Below are positions 46,621 through 59,400 of a stretch of 64,000 nucleotides of DNA, piece after piece. Positions within the stretch are counted from its first letter, which is position 1. The number at the start of each line of letters is the position of its first letter. Below the pieces are notes generated by a model that was given only the letters and a program-made list of their open reading frames with translations, did no database searches and was not told where the DNA came from. Made by a program: the position numbers and the translations under genes. The stretch lies in the NCBI GenBank assembly GCA_900088475.1, contig FLMG01002522.1, positions 12,358-76,357 on the forward strand, written 5' to 3'. This DNA comes from Hyphochytrium catenoides (taxonomy: Eukaryota; Sar; Hyphochytriomycetes; Hyphochytriales; Hyphochytriaceae).

Positions 46621-47440
46621 GAATCCAGTAAGTGTTCTTGTGCGGCCAAGATCCTTGGAGCTTGATTCCTTCCCTCCTCTGGCCCCCTCCTCCTCCAGGG
46701 CCTAACCAGATACTGTCCTTAATGATCTGGATCTGACTGTCCATCCACTCCCTCTGCAAATGTGGTATAGGTCTCTCCTCATCAGGATCATCAGATAATC
46801 TGGCCTTAGGGTCAATGGCCTCCTCGGCTATTCTTCCCCTTCCCTCTAGCCGCTCGGGAGATGTAGGAGTAGGGTCAGTGACCATGCGGTCCTAGTGGGA
46901 ATGGGCACCGGGTTGCTGCTGGTACATAAAAGCAAGAATGGGAATGATCTGTCAGGACAGGGTTAGGAAAATACATCAATACGTCCCATCATAGCTCCCA
47001 TCATACCTATTACCGACAGTCTGTTGGTCAGCAATCGTTGGAGCAATCTCATTTGTTGCTCTCTGGCGGCTGGTGGTTGCGCCAGAAGCGCTTCCCTGGT
47101 TCTCTCTGGCTGCTGCTGTTAAAGACTGAGAGCCCACTGGTACACTGCAAGCATTGCCAAAGACGAGGTAAGGTATGAAACTAGAGCAGAACTTCAAGAA
47201 GGCTAGTGAAGCAAGCCTAACAGTGAAGGATTGATCCTTCCTATACTTACGTCCTAACATTGTCACTTCTTGCAGATAATGATGCAGCAGAGGCCACATT
47301 TGCTCTTTGCTTGTTTCTTTGCAAGACATAAGACGCTCGCTTTCTCTTTTGAGTATCTGTCTCTTTGGCAAATTCTTCTCTACGGGGACATCTAGCAATG
47401 TTGTGCTCTTGGCTTCCGCATTCGCTGCAGGAAAGTTTGA

Positions 47441-48814
47441 CCTTTCAAAACCGCCATGACGATTAGACAGATGTGTAAGAGCAACCCAGTTCCTGCACCC
47501 CCGAACCGTGGTGTAGTCGAAGCAACGATACTATGTAATAGTGCAAAGGCGTTTGTTGTTGGTGAGTCGTCGTCTTTGTGGCTGGTAATCGTTCGCCGCT
47601 TGTTGTTCGTTGCCGAGAGACGTCAACCCAAACAGATTGTGATTGAGGGAGAAGAGGAACATAGCAGGAGATCGGTCGACAGTAGTGGGTAAGGCATCAA
47701 AAGGAAGAAGCTGCTGTCGGGCAGGTGAGGAGGACAGGTGACCGCTATTCTTATCGTCACGGCGATTGATGAGGGAGGCTGATGAGCGGCAAGCGGCAAG
47801 GGAGCGAAGGAGGAGAAGTCGAGAGAGCAGGAAGAGAGGAGAAAACAAAGGGATCACAGACGGCGCGCATCTTTCATCTTTTGACACATGAAAAGGTGAA
47901 TGACTCTGCTCCTTTACCTTACAAATTCAAGTTATATTAAGATAGTGAGGCTGCGGAGGTTGTAACTCGTCAGCTCTAGGTTCTAGTGCCTAGCTAGTGA
48001 GGCCCATTGCCTTCGCTGACCCAAGGTCAGTGGAGCTGAGGTTTTTGCCGTCTAGCCCGCTAACGGCTAGCATTTGAACCGATCACCAGGCAAGAATTGG
48101 TTGCCATCCACAGAGGTTGCCCGTCTGAAGATACAGCGCAGGTACTGGAGGAAGTCTGGATGAAGGAGAGGGATAATTTTATAAAACATAACTTACTTAT
48201 CACGAATAATCCTGCCCAATCACGTCATGACGTGAAAGGACGTGACCTCTCCTAACCGCCCTGCATATCTTTAGCTACCATCTATCAGCCTCAACATTAA
48301 GCTCGCCCACCCATCTCAACAGGAGACAGCCTGACGTGGAGGGCAAGGACATCTGTAGTAATTCTAATTAAGAGGCTGCCATGATGGCCTTTAGAGAGAT
48401 TAGCGACGTTAGTAGTGCTCGCGATTCGCCGTTAGCGGCTGCATGGATGCGAAGCCCTATCTTTGCCCCAACATCACATCGAACAGCAAACCGGGAGCGG
48501 AAGGGCAAGTTGAAGCCGCGAAGGAGCTTACGAGGAGAGCTGAGCGCACGGCAGCGGAGGCTGAAGGGCAGGAGAGACGAGACTCCGAAGAGACAGTGCG
48601 AGAGACAGATATCAGATAGCATCGAGAGGAGTACGGCTGGCCCTCAACCTTTGGGGACTGACACGCGCTCACTCTACCATCTTCCACATCCGGCCCACAA
48701 GCACCACCATCGACCTACTACATATCCCTTCAGGCTAAGAGTGCACGTCCGCTGCAGTTCCCCTCAAAGTGCTAACCAAGCCTACGTGTCACCAGAGAGC
48801 TTTTGACTAAAAAG
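47441..48814. other. Region upstream of acyl-CoA oxidase, weak frames only
   Basis: Contains a minus frame at 47531-47887 that may belong to the decayed element, and a 141-codon plus frame (48381-48806, starting MMAFREISD) that is Arg/Ser-rich, overlaps an open minus frame and has no recognised domain. Neither is supported as a gene. Confidence 0.4.
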
Positions 48815-51800
48815 ATGTTGGCGGTCAACCACCATCCTACAGCCCAGGACCCCTCCCAAGAGGGTCCAATCTTGCTCCAGAAGGAGAGAAGCAAGGCCTC
48901 CTTCTGCACACGAGCGATGACTGAGGCACTATACGGTGAGCTCGGTTATAAACCATCAGCTTCCAAATGACCCAAAATTGACCTCCGAACCATTCGATCT
49001 GCAGGTGGCGCCGACAACGCCAAACGACGGGAGTACCTAGCGAAGGAATTCTTGGATGACCCCGTTTTTTCTGCCATAGACCGGTAGGGAAAAAAAATTG
49101 CTATCGGAGGGCCAATGGTCTCAGCTGTCTGATCATAAACACGCAGTCCCTTCATGAACCATACTCAGCAGTACAATCGCGCTCTGGAAAAAGCTCACCA
49201 TTTCATCAAAAAGACCAAGAAGTTAGGCGTGGAGCCTTGTTCCCAGGAATGGGGGTGAGTGTTCCCCAAGAACCTAGCCAAGCGCTAATGGATGGAGCTT
49301 GAACGTCAGTCTCATGCTCGCTTGTTCCCTTAGCTTCTGCTATATGCTTCTGGGTGAAGTGCTGCCCATTGATGTGCACAACAGCATGTTTTTGCCTACG
49401 CTGCTGAACCAAACGACCCCCGAGCAGAAGGAGAGATGGTATTACCCAGCAAAGGACTTCAAGATTCTGGGTGCTTACGCACAGGTTTGCTACCTAACTC
49501 TGAGCATTCTTCTCACTCGTTGAGCTGGTTTACACCTACCCGCATCTCTATGTAAGCTGTCCTTGGCTAACGTCCGTTCGATCTGTAGACCGAGCTGGGC
49601 CACGGTTCGAACCTTAGAAAGTTGGAGACAACGGCGACCTACGACAAGGAGACTCAGGAGTTTATTATCAATTCTCCGACATTGACCAGTGAGACTTATT
49701 TCTCCTTGGCTTTCTCATTGCACTCGTCTCTCTATTCTAAGTCAGCTGGATTATGGATATGCTGCGTCTGTCATCCTCCCGCACCTGACACTTTCCGCCT
49801 TTTTAGGTACAAAATGGTGGCCAGGAGGACTTGGTCGCACGGCTACTCATACCATTTTACTGGCTAACCTAATCCTAGACGGCAAGGACTATGGCATGCA
49901 CACCTTTATTGTGCAGATAAGGAGCCTTAAGGATCACACTCCCCTCCCAGGCATCACTCTGGGCGATATTGGGCCCAAAGTCGGATTCCAAGGCATTGAT
50001 AATGGTATGTCACATGCTGAATCTCTGCCTCTTCTGCGTGCTCCTTTCCTCTATAGCTTGTTCTCCTCGTTCTCTTGTGGCTCGTCTCTACATTGACCTC
50101 AGTATGATGAGTGTTACGACGGCCTTCACTTGGTCAGTTTCCCGCGACTTTGTCCACTCTGCCAAATATTTAAAAGTGGAATGCTTCAATGGAGCTGAGC
50201 AAGCATGTGAATTGCTGACAACGTCTTTCTCCCTAGGCTATGCTTCTTTCAACCATGTGCGCATCCCCCGTGACCAGATGTTGATGCGTTATGCCCAAGT
50301 CACTCCAGAAGGGAAGTACATCCAGCCCCCGGGACATCAGATGCAGTACATCACCATGCTCCACGTCAGGGCTAACATCATACAGATGTGCGGCTTCATT
50401 CTGGGCATGGGCACCACGATCTCTACAAGGTGCTGACAGTTGCTCTGCACGTTTTGAAGAGTTTTTAGCCCTTCGTCGAGCTATCAGCATTGCTTCTTTC
50501 TGTCCTCTGATCCGTTCTGACCATTAGTTTAATGCCCATACGCTGCTTCGTGTTGGTCCACACGTGTCATAGTCCACCTAGAGCTATTGCCCTTTATACT
50601 TTAGCTTGACATCTCATCTAATAGCCCACTCCCGTCCCACCTCTTTAGGTATAGCGCCGTCAGAAAGCAAGGCAATGGCGCGGACGGGAAGGAGGTTCAG
50701 GTAATGATACCGAGCAGGATGTATATCCCACATGAAAGACATCTGACCCTCTCCTACCTTGTAGGTCTTGGACTATCAGCAGCAGCAAGCAAATCTCTTG
50801 CCTCTCATTGCAATATGTAAGCCTTGGTGACCAACCTCCAGCACATTGTCACTAACTTACGACTCTGGCATCGATTGCATCATCCTCTTCAGCCTATGCC
50901 GGACATTTTGTGGGGCAGCGGATCTTGGAGCAGTACGACGAGACTATGGCAGCTATAAATCGGGGGGATCTCTCGCTGTTACCTGAGATGCATGCAACTA
51001 GGTAGCATGTCACATCTATCTACCTTTACTCAAATGTTCCCGTCCTAGTCTATTAGTCATTTTAATATTTGTCCTCCATACACTCTGTTTGCAGATCGCT
51101 ATCTTTCTCTTAGATGTCCCGCTTCTAATCCGTGACGGCTTGCGATGCCTACGACCCTTATCTCACTAGTTTCCTTATGGAATCCTTTTAGCTCTATTAT
51201 GAAGGGTATGTTCAGCCATCTGGCGTCAGATGGAATGGAGCACTGTCGCAGACTCTGCGGCGGTCACGGATATTCTTACGCCTCCGGTATCCCTGACAAG
51301 TCAGGGAATCTGGTAGCCGCTTGCACCTATGAGGGCACAATTGATATCCTGGCCCAACAGACAGCGAGGTAACGATATGCGCAAGAGCACTCTTATACAG
51401 GGAACTATACCTAGTTGAACCATCAGACGCGTCTTCGTCGCATAGTTGTGCGATTGCTTTCAAACAGCACCACATTGAACCGAGATGCCTCTCTTGCGTC
51501 ACAGGTATCTCATCAAGTCAGTGAACCTTGTGGCGAAGGGAAAGAAGCTGACCGGAGCGGCAAAGTATTTAGAGAGAACACCTTCGCTATTGGGGTACAG
51601 ATCATCAGCGAAGACGGTGGAGGAGCTGAAAACAGTTGATGTCCTTCTCCCTGTCTTCGCGTCCCGCGCCTGCCGAGAGATTGTCAGAGCTGCTAAGCGC
51701 CTTGAGGGCTTGAAGGCCACACGAGGTAGTAGGGTTCGCCGTTTTCTTGGGTTTGGAGAGCTATTTCTTGAAGAAGTGACTAATTTCTTTTGATCTTTAT

Positions 51801-52705
51801 TTGTAGGCCCTCAGGCTTGGTTTGACTGCATGGTAGACCTGATTCAGGCGTCAATGGCCCACTCCCAGCATGCAGCTGTAGAAATGTTTCAGCAGAGCAT
51901 CCAAAGTATCAAGGACGAGAAAGTGAAAGCAGTCCTGGGAAGGCTCTGCTCCCTTTTCGCTGTGGAGCTTGTATTAAGAGTGAGTAACCATCCATTCGGA
52001 TGTAAAAAGACACAGGGAAATGAAGAGACACGGATGCGGAGATCGTTTATTGGTTCGCTTTGCCTCTCCCTGCCGTCTTAGGATAACTCATTGGTCCGTG
52101 CCGGCCTCACAATTGCATTCCTCTTCGCGGTAGGATATGGGTCAGTTCCGTGATGGTGACCTTTTAAGTTCTGAACAAGCGCTTCTACTGAGGGAGGCGA
52201 AGCTTTGCCTTCTTGCCGAAATCAGACCTGACGCGATTCCCCTTGTGGATGCCTGGGGCGTGCCAGATAAGGTAACTAGTGGAGGATATTGTCATATGTC
52301 TTCTCTTCTCATTCTTCGGCTCTTGCATACATCTGGACCTTAGCCTTTTAGAAGCAGGATGCCTTGCAACTTTCTAGTTGCTTCATAAATGTCGTTTCAT
52401 GTCTGGATGGGCATGTTTTCGCTTGTGGCGATAAGCAGCTTAGTCCTTGAGCACTTGCCTTTTCGTCTTTGATCGTGCTGCGCAGCTCGCTTATCCTGTC
52501 TTTTTCGTTAGGAGGTGCTTATTTCATTCTTTTTTCTTTTGTGTCTATCCAGGCGCTTTCGTCCGCCCTGGGCGTGTCAGATGGCCGCGTGTACGAAGCT
52601 CTAGCAAAGTTTGTTCAGAGAGAGCCACTGAATGGCTCTCTTTTGCCTGATGGTTACGAAAGGTTCATCAGGCCACTTGTATTCAACCCTCAGGCGCGGC
52701 TTTAG
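48815..52705 (+). CDS. ACOX: Peroxisomal acyl-CoA oxidase
   Basis: FAD enzyme of the first step of peroxisomal beta-oxidation, acyl-CoA to trans-2-enoyl-CoA plus hydrogen peroxide. Fifteen exons fit by phase: 48815-48935, 49005-49083, 49147-49254, 49334-49484, 49589-49688, 49807-50004, 50237-50429, 50649-50700, 50765-50816, 50893-51001, 51192-51368, 51505-51725, 51807-51979, 52134-52271, 52553-52705; 674 aa, the usual length. Landmarks: [76 protein letters not shown] and ACTYEG, whose Glu435 corresponds to the catalytic base. The C-terminus is QARL; the final ARL fits the PTS1 import signal, so peroxisomal. Its stop is 27 nt from that of the convergent TPR-glycosyltransferase gene. Confidence 0.96.
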
Positions 52706-52732
52706 GCTCTTACATCTCGCAGTCTCCTTTTT

Positions 52733-55499
52733 CTACCAGTGCTCTTTGACCCACTCAGCACTGCAGTTGTGAGGCTTCGGCTCCAATGGGAAGAAGACAA
52801 CTCTAGCGTTCGAGGGAAGAGAAGTCTGACAACTACTTCGGAACTCGTACAGCTGAGACGGATATAGCTCCTGCGATGAGTAGTGCCAAGGACCATCGAA
52901 AGTTAGTTAGACAGTGCACTGTTAGAACTAGTTTTACCCTTATTAATGGAGGAACAAGGCTATCTCCGTACCTGTAAAATGTCTGCATTCTGGATCATCA
53001 TCTAACGGAGACATGTTGATCAAGGGAACAGAGGGACAAATTTGAGGTTACTCCCAGAAGAAAAGGTGCTCTCAGAAGAGGGTAAGTCGAGGTTGTAGCA
53101 ACGCAAGGATCGGAAGACGGCAACGTCCGTAGAAGGAGGCAGGGAGGTGACCATAGTATGACATCTTTCCGGGCCCGCTAGCTCTACCAAGAAGATGCAT
53201 GAGTGAGACTTCTTGCACTGTACCTCTATCCAATGGTCGAACTTGTAAAAGCATGTGCTAAGCTTGTCATAGTGTGCCGCCAGCTGTCCATGGAGTTCCC
53301 TGACTACCTCGCAGTCAAAGAGCATTATGGAGGAATTGTATCCACCTACTCTTTTCTCACTTTCCATCCCATCCGTTGTTAAGACGGCAAAGGGTCCCGT
53401 ATACGTTATCAGGTCATCAATACTCCCGGTTATGACTAGGTCTAAGTCAAAGTAGATGCACCGCGAAGAGAGTGTGTTCTCTACCTCCTTAGCAAAGAGA
53501 AAGCTCTTGTTCCACCACCCTCTCCATCCTGACGGGAGAAACACTGCCTCTATATCTGGGAAGCAGGAGTGACCAGGAACAAGCAGAGCCATTGAATGGC
53601 GGGGAGCAGCAGACAGAGAGGTCAGATTTATAAGAAGTCTCACAAGGCTAGTTGGGGAGGACCTAACGACGGTAAGGAGCTCTTGAGTAGCCAAAGAGGA
53701 CCGTGAGGAGCGGCTCGAATACAGTCACGAGTACTATGCTCATGCCAAAGAGATTCGACATAGAGAAGGCCAACATCAGTACCCAACAACATAGTTAACG
53801 GCCTGGAAGAAAAGGGAGAAATGAAAGCAGAGTTTGTTGTAGGCACAGGCGTGATGTGACCCTTTTGGCCCTCAGACAGACAGCGACCAGGCCCAAGCAA
53901 AAGGTTAAAGGCAGTGATCAACGTCTCGATAGGCATTACCACTTCAAGAAGATACTGACCCGTCTCGAGCCCCTCCTTGTTGTCCGTGAAGCAAACGAAG
54001 CGGTGAGGAGTCCGGAGATGGCGCTTCACCCCTGCTCTCAGCTTGTTCACATATCCCGAGTCGTACTTTGTTCCCCATTTTACGCAAACAACGTTTATCC
54101 CGTCTCCCGTCACTTCACTTCTTTTTGACCTTAGGGAATGCTTCTGCGCGTCAATCCCCTGCCGCAGCGCTCTCTCGCGGAAGTGGATGCAGTCGATACG
54201 ATAATTCGCGAGTGAATCCACTGCTTCATCCCTGAGCATGGTGCTCCAGTACCAGTCTATAACCTGATGCATCTAGAAGCATTAGCTGGATAAAGACAAG
54301 ATAGAACCAAGACTTCCAGGCTTTTATGGACGTCAAAGGGAGACAGAAGCAATGCTACGGAACGTCTAAGAAGATACGCATGAGCATAGAGAAAGTAAAA
54401 ACATACGCATGAGCATAGAGAAAGTAAAAACATTGGTACGGAGATAATGAGAACTAAAAGTCGATGCGTTGAGTGGAGTCTGAGTCAGTAGTGATCGAAC
54501 GGTTCAGACCCACCTCCTTCTGCTTTCCTAACCTCCTCATCGCCGTGTTATAGTTATAATGTGCTTCAGAAAGAGACAAATCACTTGCCAGCACATATTG
54601 ACATAAGGCAGTAGCTTCTTCAAGGGCAGCTTGGTCATCGGTCTGCAAAAGAAGCGCTAAAAGAGAGCGGAGAGGCTTTGTCATAAAAAACAGTGGCACA
54701 AGCAAGCAGTGGTAATGCCAGGAAACTTCTTGACGGATACAGCTATGACAGAGACGCAAAATAGCAGATAATGAGGTGCACTGGCAACGGAATCAGCACC
54801 CAGATTGAGCGTACAATGCGTACAATGCACTAGCGATAAACAGCTCTCTCCTTTAGAGTTCTCGTGTCTCCATCTCTCCCAGCATCTACGACAATAGCTA
54901 ACCTGCTAGGTTTGTTTTTGCCTCCAAAAAGTCTTCTCTTTGCTTTATTGCCTCTCTGAAGTGGTCCATGGCGCTTGATAAGTCTCCCACCTCTGCTGAA
55001 GCGTTGCCTAGGTTGAAGTAGGCGTTCGTGTACGAAGGATCAACCTCAATTGCCTAAGAAAAATAGCCGCGGGAGTTGTAAGAACGCCACGGCAGAGAAC
55101 GGTATGGTTGCCTTGTGACATTGGCCACTGGGGCCGAGGACGAGATAAACAGAGGAGAGAGGCTCCACATTAGAGCAGGAAAGGGGAAGGGCGAGAGTGG
55201 AAGAGATGGACCAGATAGATAGGGAGGACCGGTGAGAATGATGTTGACAGGAAGCTAACTATGGACTGGAAAAAGATGTACCCTACCTTTCGATATTGGT
55301 TAACTGCTCGATGCCACATCCTCTTCTTGGCAAACATGTTCCCGAGCTTGTTATGTGCTCTACTTCTGGGGTCAACATACCCTTCTGCCCTTTCGGGACT
55401 CCCTTCTGATGAGTTATCCGAGTCATTGTTGCCCGCACTCTGCGCCTCGTCACTGCAAGAGTTCTGCGTTACTTCGGAGTCCTCTGTTCTCCTGGTCAT
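52733..55499 (-). CDS. TPR-glycosyltransferase fusion protein
   Basis: Seven exons fit by phase: 55499-55287, 55053-54903, 54656-54514, 54272-53960, 53555-53224, 53001-52972, 52870-52733, giving 439 aa. The N-terminal half has tetratricopeptide units (HNKLGNMFAKKRMWHRAVNQYRK, then DPSYTNAYFNLGNASAEVGD and SEAHYNYNTAMRRLG as recognisable helices). The C-terminal half is a GT-A-like glycosyltransferase: NVVCVKWGTKYDSGYVN, HRFVCFTDN, WRGWWNKSFLF, the DxD region IYFDLDLVITGSIDDL, NSSIMLF, DHWIE and the closing VVFFPLEPKPHNCSAEWVKEHW. No signal peptide or membrane span is visible, so it may be cytosolic or nuclear. Donor sugar and target are unknown. A GTG at 55586 opens the frame earlier, but ATG 55499 is the first standard start. 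Confidence 0.82.
54374..54431. repeat. 29-bp perfect tandem duplication in an intron
   Basis: Two head-to-tail identical copies of a 29-bp unit starting ATACGCATGAGC, inside the third intron of the TPR-glycosyltransferase gene. Confidence 0.9.
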
Positions 55500-56408
55500 A
55501 TTGTAGCTATCCACAGAACAAGCTACGGTCTGGTTTAGGAAGCGGGACAGACAGGTTGAAGTCAATAGCTCTCCGTCCTCGTCCACCTTTATATCTCTAA
55601 CTCCATAACGTCTAAGCCCGATAATGCCTCTTGCCTACTTTCTTGCTTCGGGTGCGTAGTCACGTCGGCTTTTCTCGCGGATGCTTTATGGAACTCAGCG
55701 GAGGGCTGTCCATCAAGCTTGGGGTTGGCAGACCAACTATTCCCTGCCTCTTCCACCTCCAAATTTTCTTTTCGCTCAGTTCTTCAAGTTCTTCACGTTA
55801 ACCCTCCAGAGCTGCTCTCATCTGCTGAAGGTGAAGATGGCGGTCTAATCGTCACTGACTCCTTCCTCTACGTCGCCTTACCCTCCGACCGATCAGGCCA
55901 AGCATCTGAAGCTCTTGCATCTCCGGAGTCTCCGCGATCATCACTCCCGCCATGCGTGGAATGAGACCGGAATCTCTGTCCTGCTCTGTGCATGCCTTGT
56001 GCCCTTTGGCTCTACGCCAACGACGACATCGCGTTCATGGATTACAGACAGATTATCGGACAACAACGGGTAGTCCAGGAGGAGCTCTGGGATGATTTGG
56101 CGCGAAGACCTATCAAGCCGCAGCGTCGATCCGAAGCAGCTGCGAGGTTATTATTGTTGTTATAATGAAGACTGAAGATGGAACTCCAGCGGAGGGAAGT
56201 TCGTCAAGGCGATGAGGGCGGACGGATGGTCTCTTCTCTGCTCATTGTGGCTGAATTCCTCCACATGTCTATCAGTCTTCTCCTGCCGTAGAGTGAAATA
56301 GCACCAGCAAGGCGAAAGGCATGCCTCTGGAGACAGGGTTGGATGGATCAGAGCCATTATTGAGTCTCCTTCTGGTGTCTGGGCAAGGTTCTTAAACCGA
56401 AAAAAGTT
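55500..56408. other. Divergent promoter region and possible 5' exons of KNL2-like gene
   Basis: Between the TPR-glycosyltransferase start and the first placed KNL2 exon. Plus-strand frames look partly coding, notably 56037-56146 (MDYRQIIGQQRVVQEELWDD, then a GTTATT donor-like site) and 55719-55964. They may hold upstream KNL2 exons, including a SANTA domain, but I could not join them by phase. Confidence 0.4.
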
Positions 56409-59400
56409 ATGACAGATCCACTCAGGAGCGGAGCGCTCTTCGGTCTGAAGAACCTGGATGTTCTCCGCTCTCCGGTTCCTCGTCTGGGTGGAGGAGGTGT
56501 ATCAGCCGGAGTGGAAGGATCAGCTCAACAGGATGGAAAGAAAGGAATTCCAGCGTATCAACCGCAAAGCAGCCACCGGACAAACCAAGGTTAGCTACCT
56601 TTGTAGCTTCCACCTTGCTCGGTTTCTTCTAGTTTCGTTGTCCTTCTCTATCTGCAACGTTCTCAGATAACTCTCTCCTAAAGCATCTCTGTTGCTGCCT
56701 TCCTCTCTCGAAAATTGTCATATGAGTCTTCCTCAGTCATTCGTGCACTACTTACTTCTTCACACTGCTGATAGCAGCCCGATCTGTAGTAGGGGCAGCG
56801 GCGAGTACAGAAGCATGTGGCAGGAAGGCTACACCAATTATCAAACCGAAACCCTTCCGACCTCTTGCCCTTGGGTCCCTATCGTCATCCCCTTTCACCC
56901 TGAAGAGCCAACAGCAGATTCGAGAGAAATTCGAGCAGGTCTGTCTCTCCTCTCCTATCCCGAGAGTCATACAGCATGCTGCAGTCAAGCCTTGGAGCGC
57001 TCCACAGACAGCAGAATCCAAGAAAGATGAGAAGCAAAGAGGTATAGGCATCAATATCTTTCTCAGTCTGCTGAATCTGAAGCCTTCGTTGCTTGTGTTG
57101 TCCCTCTACGTCGTCCTGAATGCTGCTTACCTGACGGGCCGCCACTATTAACGTCGTCCATGCTCCGTCTCCTCTAACGTTTTTTTGGTGCTCTTCAGAA
57201 ACCAATAGTGAAGGGTTACCGTCGATGGCTAGGACTGCGAAAAGTGGAAGAGAGTCTCTTGATGATGGTGCTAAGGAGACGGATAGCAAGGGGAAAAGAG
57301 TCAATGAAGGTGCCAATGAGAATTTGATTAGATCTCAAACCCAGTCAAAGGCCGAACGACTGGATACTTGTAAGCAACCGCTGGAAGATCGGGCGACGAA
57401 CAAACGTCAGCATGCAGAAAGTAAAGCGCAAGGCTCATCATGCTCTGAGAGAAGCTCAGTCGAGAAGGTTGGGGACGATATGGCGTCCAGGCCAAGTAGC
57501 TTGCCTCAAGAGATAGACTTGCGAAGTATAGCTCTAGAGGGACCAAAGAAAGCAGATCAGAGCGATGAGCAAAAAGTTAAGGAGGCAGACTCAAAACCAG
57601 CCATTCAATGCCTACCGAGTGACATCATTCTGACTTCTCAGTACCCTAAGGAGGATAGCCAGGTGATGCCGCGTCAACGAGAGAAGATACAAGATCGAGG
57701 GGCGTCCAATTCTAGCGAGAAAGAAGTGGTTATAGAGCAGAAAACGAGATCGCCCGTAAGGAACAAAGACGAAAAAAATTTGCCCCCTGAGGCATCTGAG
57801 AGAAACGGGGATGGAAGGAAGCCATCGTCGTCGCCAAGAAACTCGAAAGCGGAAAGAATCCAGAGCCCAATCAAGCCTTACAGTGCTGGGAAAGTGGCCA
57901 ACTCTTCCCCAAACTCAACAGGGAAAGCAAACGGAGTTGCGAAAGCTCAGTCTAGCGATGCTCAAGAAGAGAAGGGAAAGACAATTACTCAGTCGCAAAA
58001 GGCGTCGGTTGAGGGTCATGCGCTCCCAATCCTTAACCTGGGCTCTCCGGAAGTCTGTTCCAAACCTCAGGCCCTACAAGAAGAAACTCTTTTGGCGTCT
58101 CAGGCTGTCGCCAAAGCTTCGAATACCTTAACGCATGATACCGGTTCTCTTCCTAGCGATTGCCAATCGAACGGGAAGTCCGCAGGGAAAGCAGATGCGA
58201 GTCCTGTGGCGTCGACCCAAGTTAAAGAATTATCCTCCTCTATCAAGAGTAAGGACAAGTCCGTTGAAGGATATCTACCCGTAGAGGGTCGCCTAGATAT
58301 GGAGGAGATGGAAGGAGAACCTCTGGCTTCTCCAACGACGGACAAGATTAATCGTTCTCAAGTTAAGAGCTCTAGAAGGGCAGTGCGGACACCGCACCTT
58401 CCTCCCCGGCCTCGACCCAGGACGGGTACACGAGAACCTAGCGCAGGTAAGAAAGGCTCCGCGGCTTTCCCAGGAAGGCACGGACGTAAGACACTTATAA
58501 GAGATAGACCAACCTCCTGAAGCCTATAACGACTCAGAATGTCAGACATAAACAGTTAAGGAATGAAAAGAGAGTCAGAGGGTCAAGGGCCAGCGTAGTG
58601 ACTGTCCCTAGAGTAATGAACAGGACTCATCACCACGTCCTTGAGAAGTGAGACTCCTTAAGCGGTCCACAGTCTAAGCCCTCTCCTCTGCCTTCAGCTC
58701 CACGACAGGACCAGGAAGCACTAGAAAAGACACCTGCTGACAGCGCAGTGGACGTTATCGATGAGACAAATAACGGGACGGGACGAGATGAAGAGAGACC
58801 GAAGAAGGATGATGGTGGAGACATTAGGGCCACAAGTGAGATGAAGGCCCAAGACCCCATCCACTCAACGCCTTCTCTCAACAGGCGGGCAGTCACGAGG
58901 GCCGCGAAGAAGCAACAAGGTGCAGGACACTCGTCGGCTGCTTCTCAAGCACCTCCTACCCCAGTACTCCGAGTCAGCGGAGCAGCAAGCATGCGGAAGA
59001 GAACTTTAGACAAAGCGGAGGGAGTAGAAGCCGCGATGCAGGATAATGAAAATTTAAAAGGTGAAGAAACTGAGAAAAATGGGGACACACATGATGGACC
59101 GAAGCCGCCTGACGCAAAGAGGAGCAAAAAGAGAAAATCTCGAGCGGATAAAAGGACGCATAAAAGTATCAAGGCGGCAGTTGAGGCCGGAGAGAGCTTG
59201 AGGACGGCTGAGGAAGCTGAAAAGGAGGAACAGTCGCCCCGAGAGGAAGATCCAAGAGAGAATGGGAGTATCGAACCGGCTTTGACACGCGCTAGAAGAG
59301 CTTCTGGGGCAATAGCAGAAGACCAAGCCGCTCAGAAAACAGAGGACATCTCAGAGGCAAAGGACTTCCCGCTCGATTCGCCTACTGGTCTTCCAACTCA

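Larger units (their letters stand above)
45786..47440 (-). mobile_element. Decayed transposon-like gene with zinc ribbon and fold-back repeat
   Basis: Minus-strand coding remains: exon-like frames at ~47420-47252 (LPKRQILKRESERLMS..), ~47150-47010, 46885-46466 and 46469-45969. The last encodes a zinc-ribbon type segment (YRCRACKKSFNGYSPDVLDNM) followed by a helical part (DVPAVLRHRAAVSTDVVFFLRE). This pattern, preceded by a C-x2-C and an HGP.TVYGLRSTFYV block, resembles transposase-like proteins repeated in fungal and oomycete genomes; the family name is uncertain. A 1-nt deletion near 46490 shifts the frame between the two largest pieces, and a stop ends the final frame at 45969, so it is not intact. 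A nearby inverted copy (45786-45966) duplicates the upstream block in the opposite orientation. No target-site duplication was identified. Confidence 0.55.

Noticed and set aside
48381-48806. 141-codon plus frame before acyl-CoA oxidase
   Set aside because: Arg/Ser-rich, overlapped by open minus frames, no domain and no phase-consistent link to the oxidase.
49589-49640. tRNA-like GGTTCGAACC segment near 49600
   Set aside because: It is part of the oxidase coding exon ([10 protein letters not shown]); no cloverleaf can be drawn around it.
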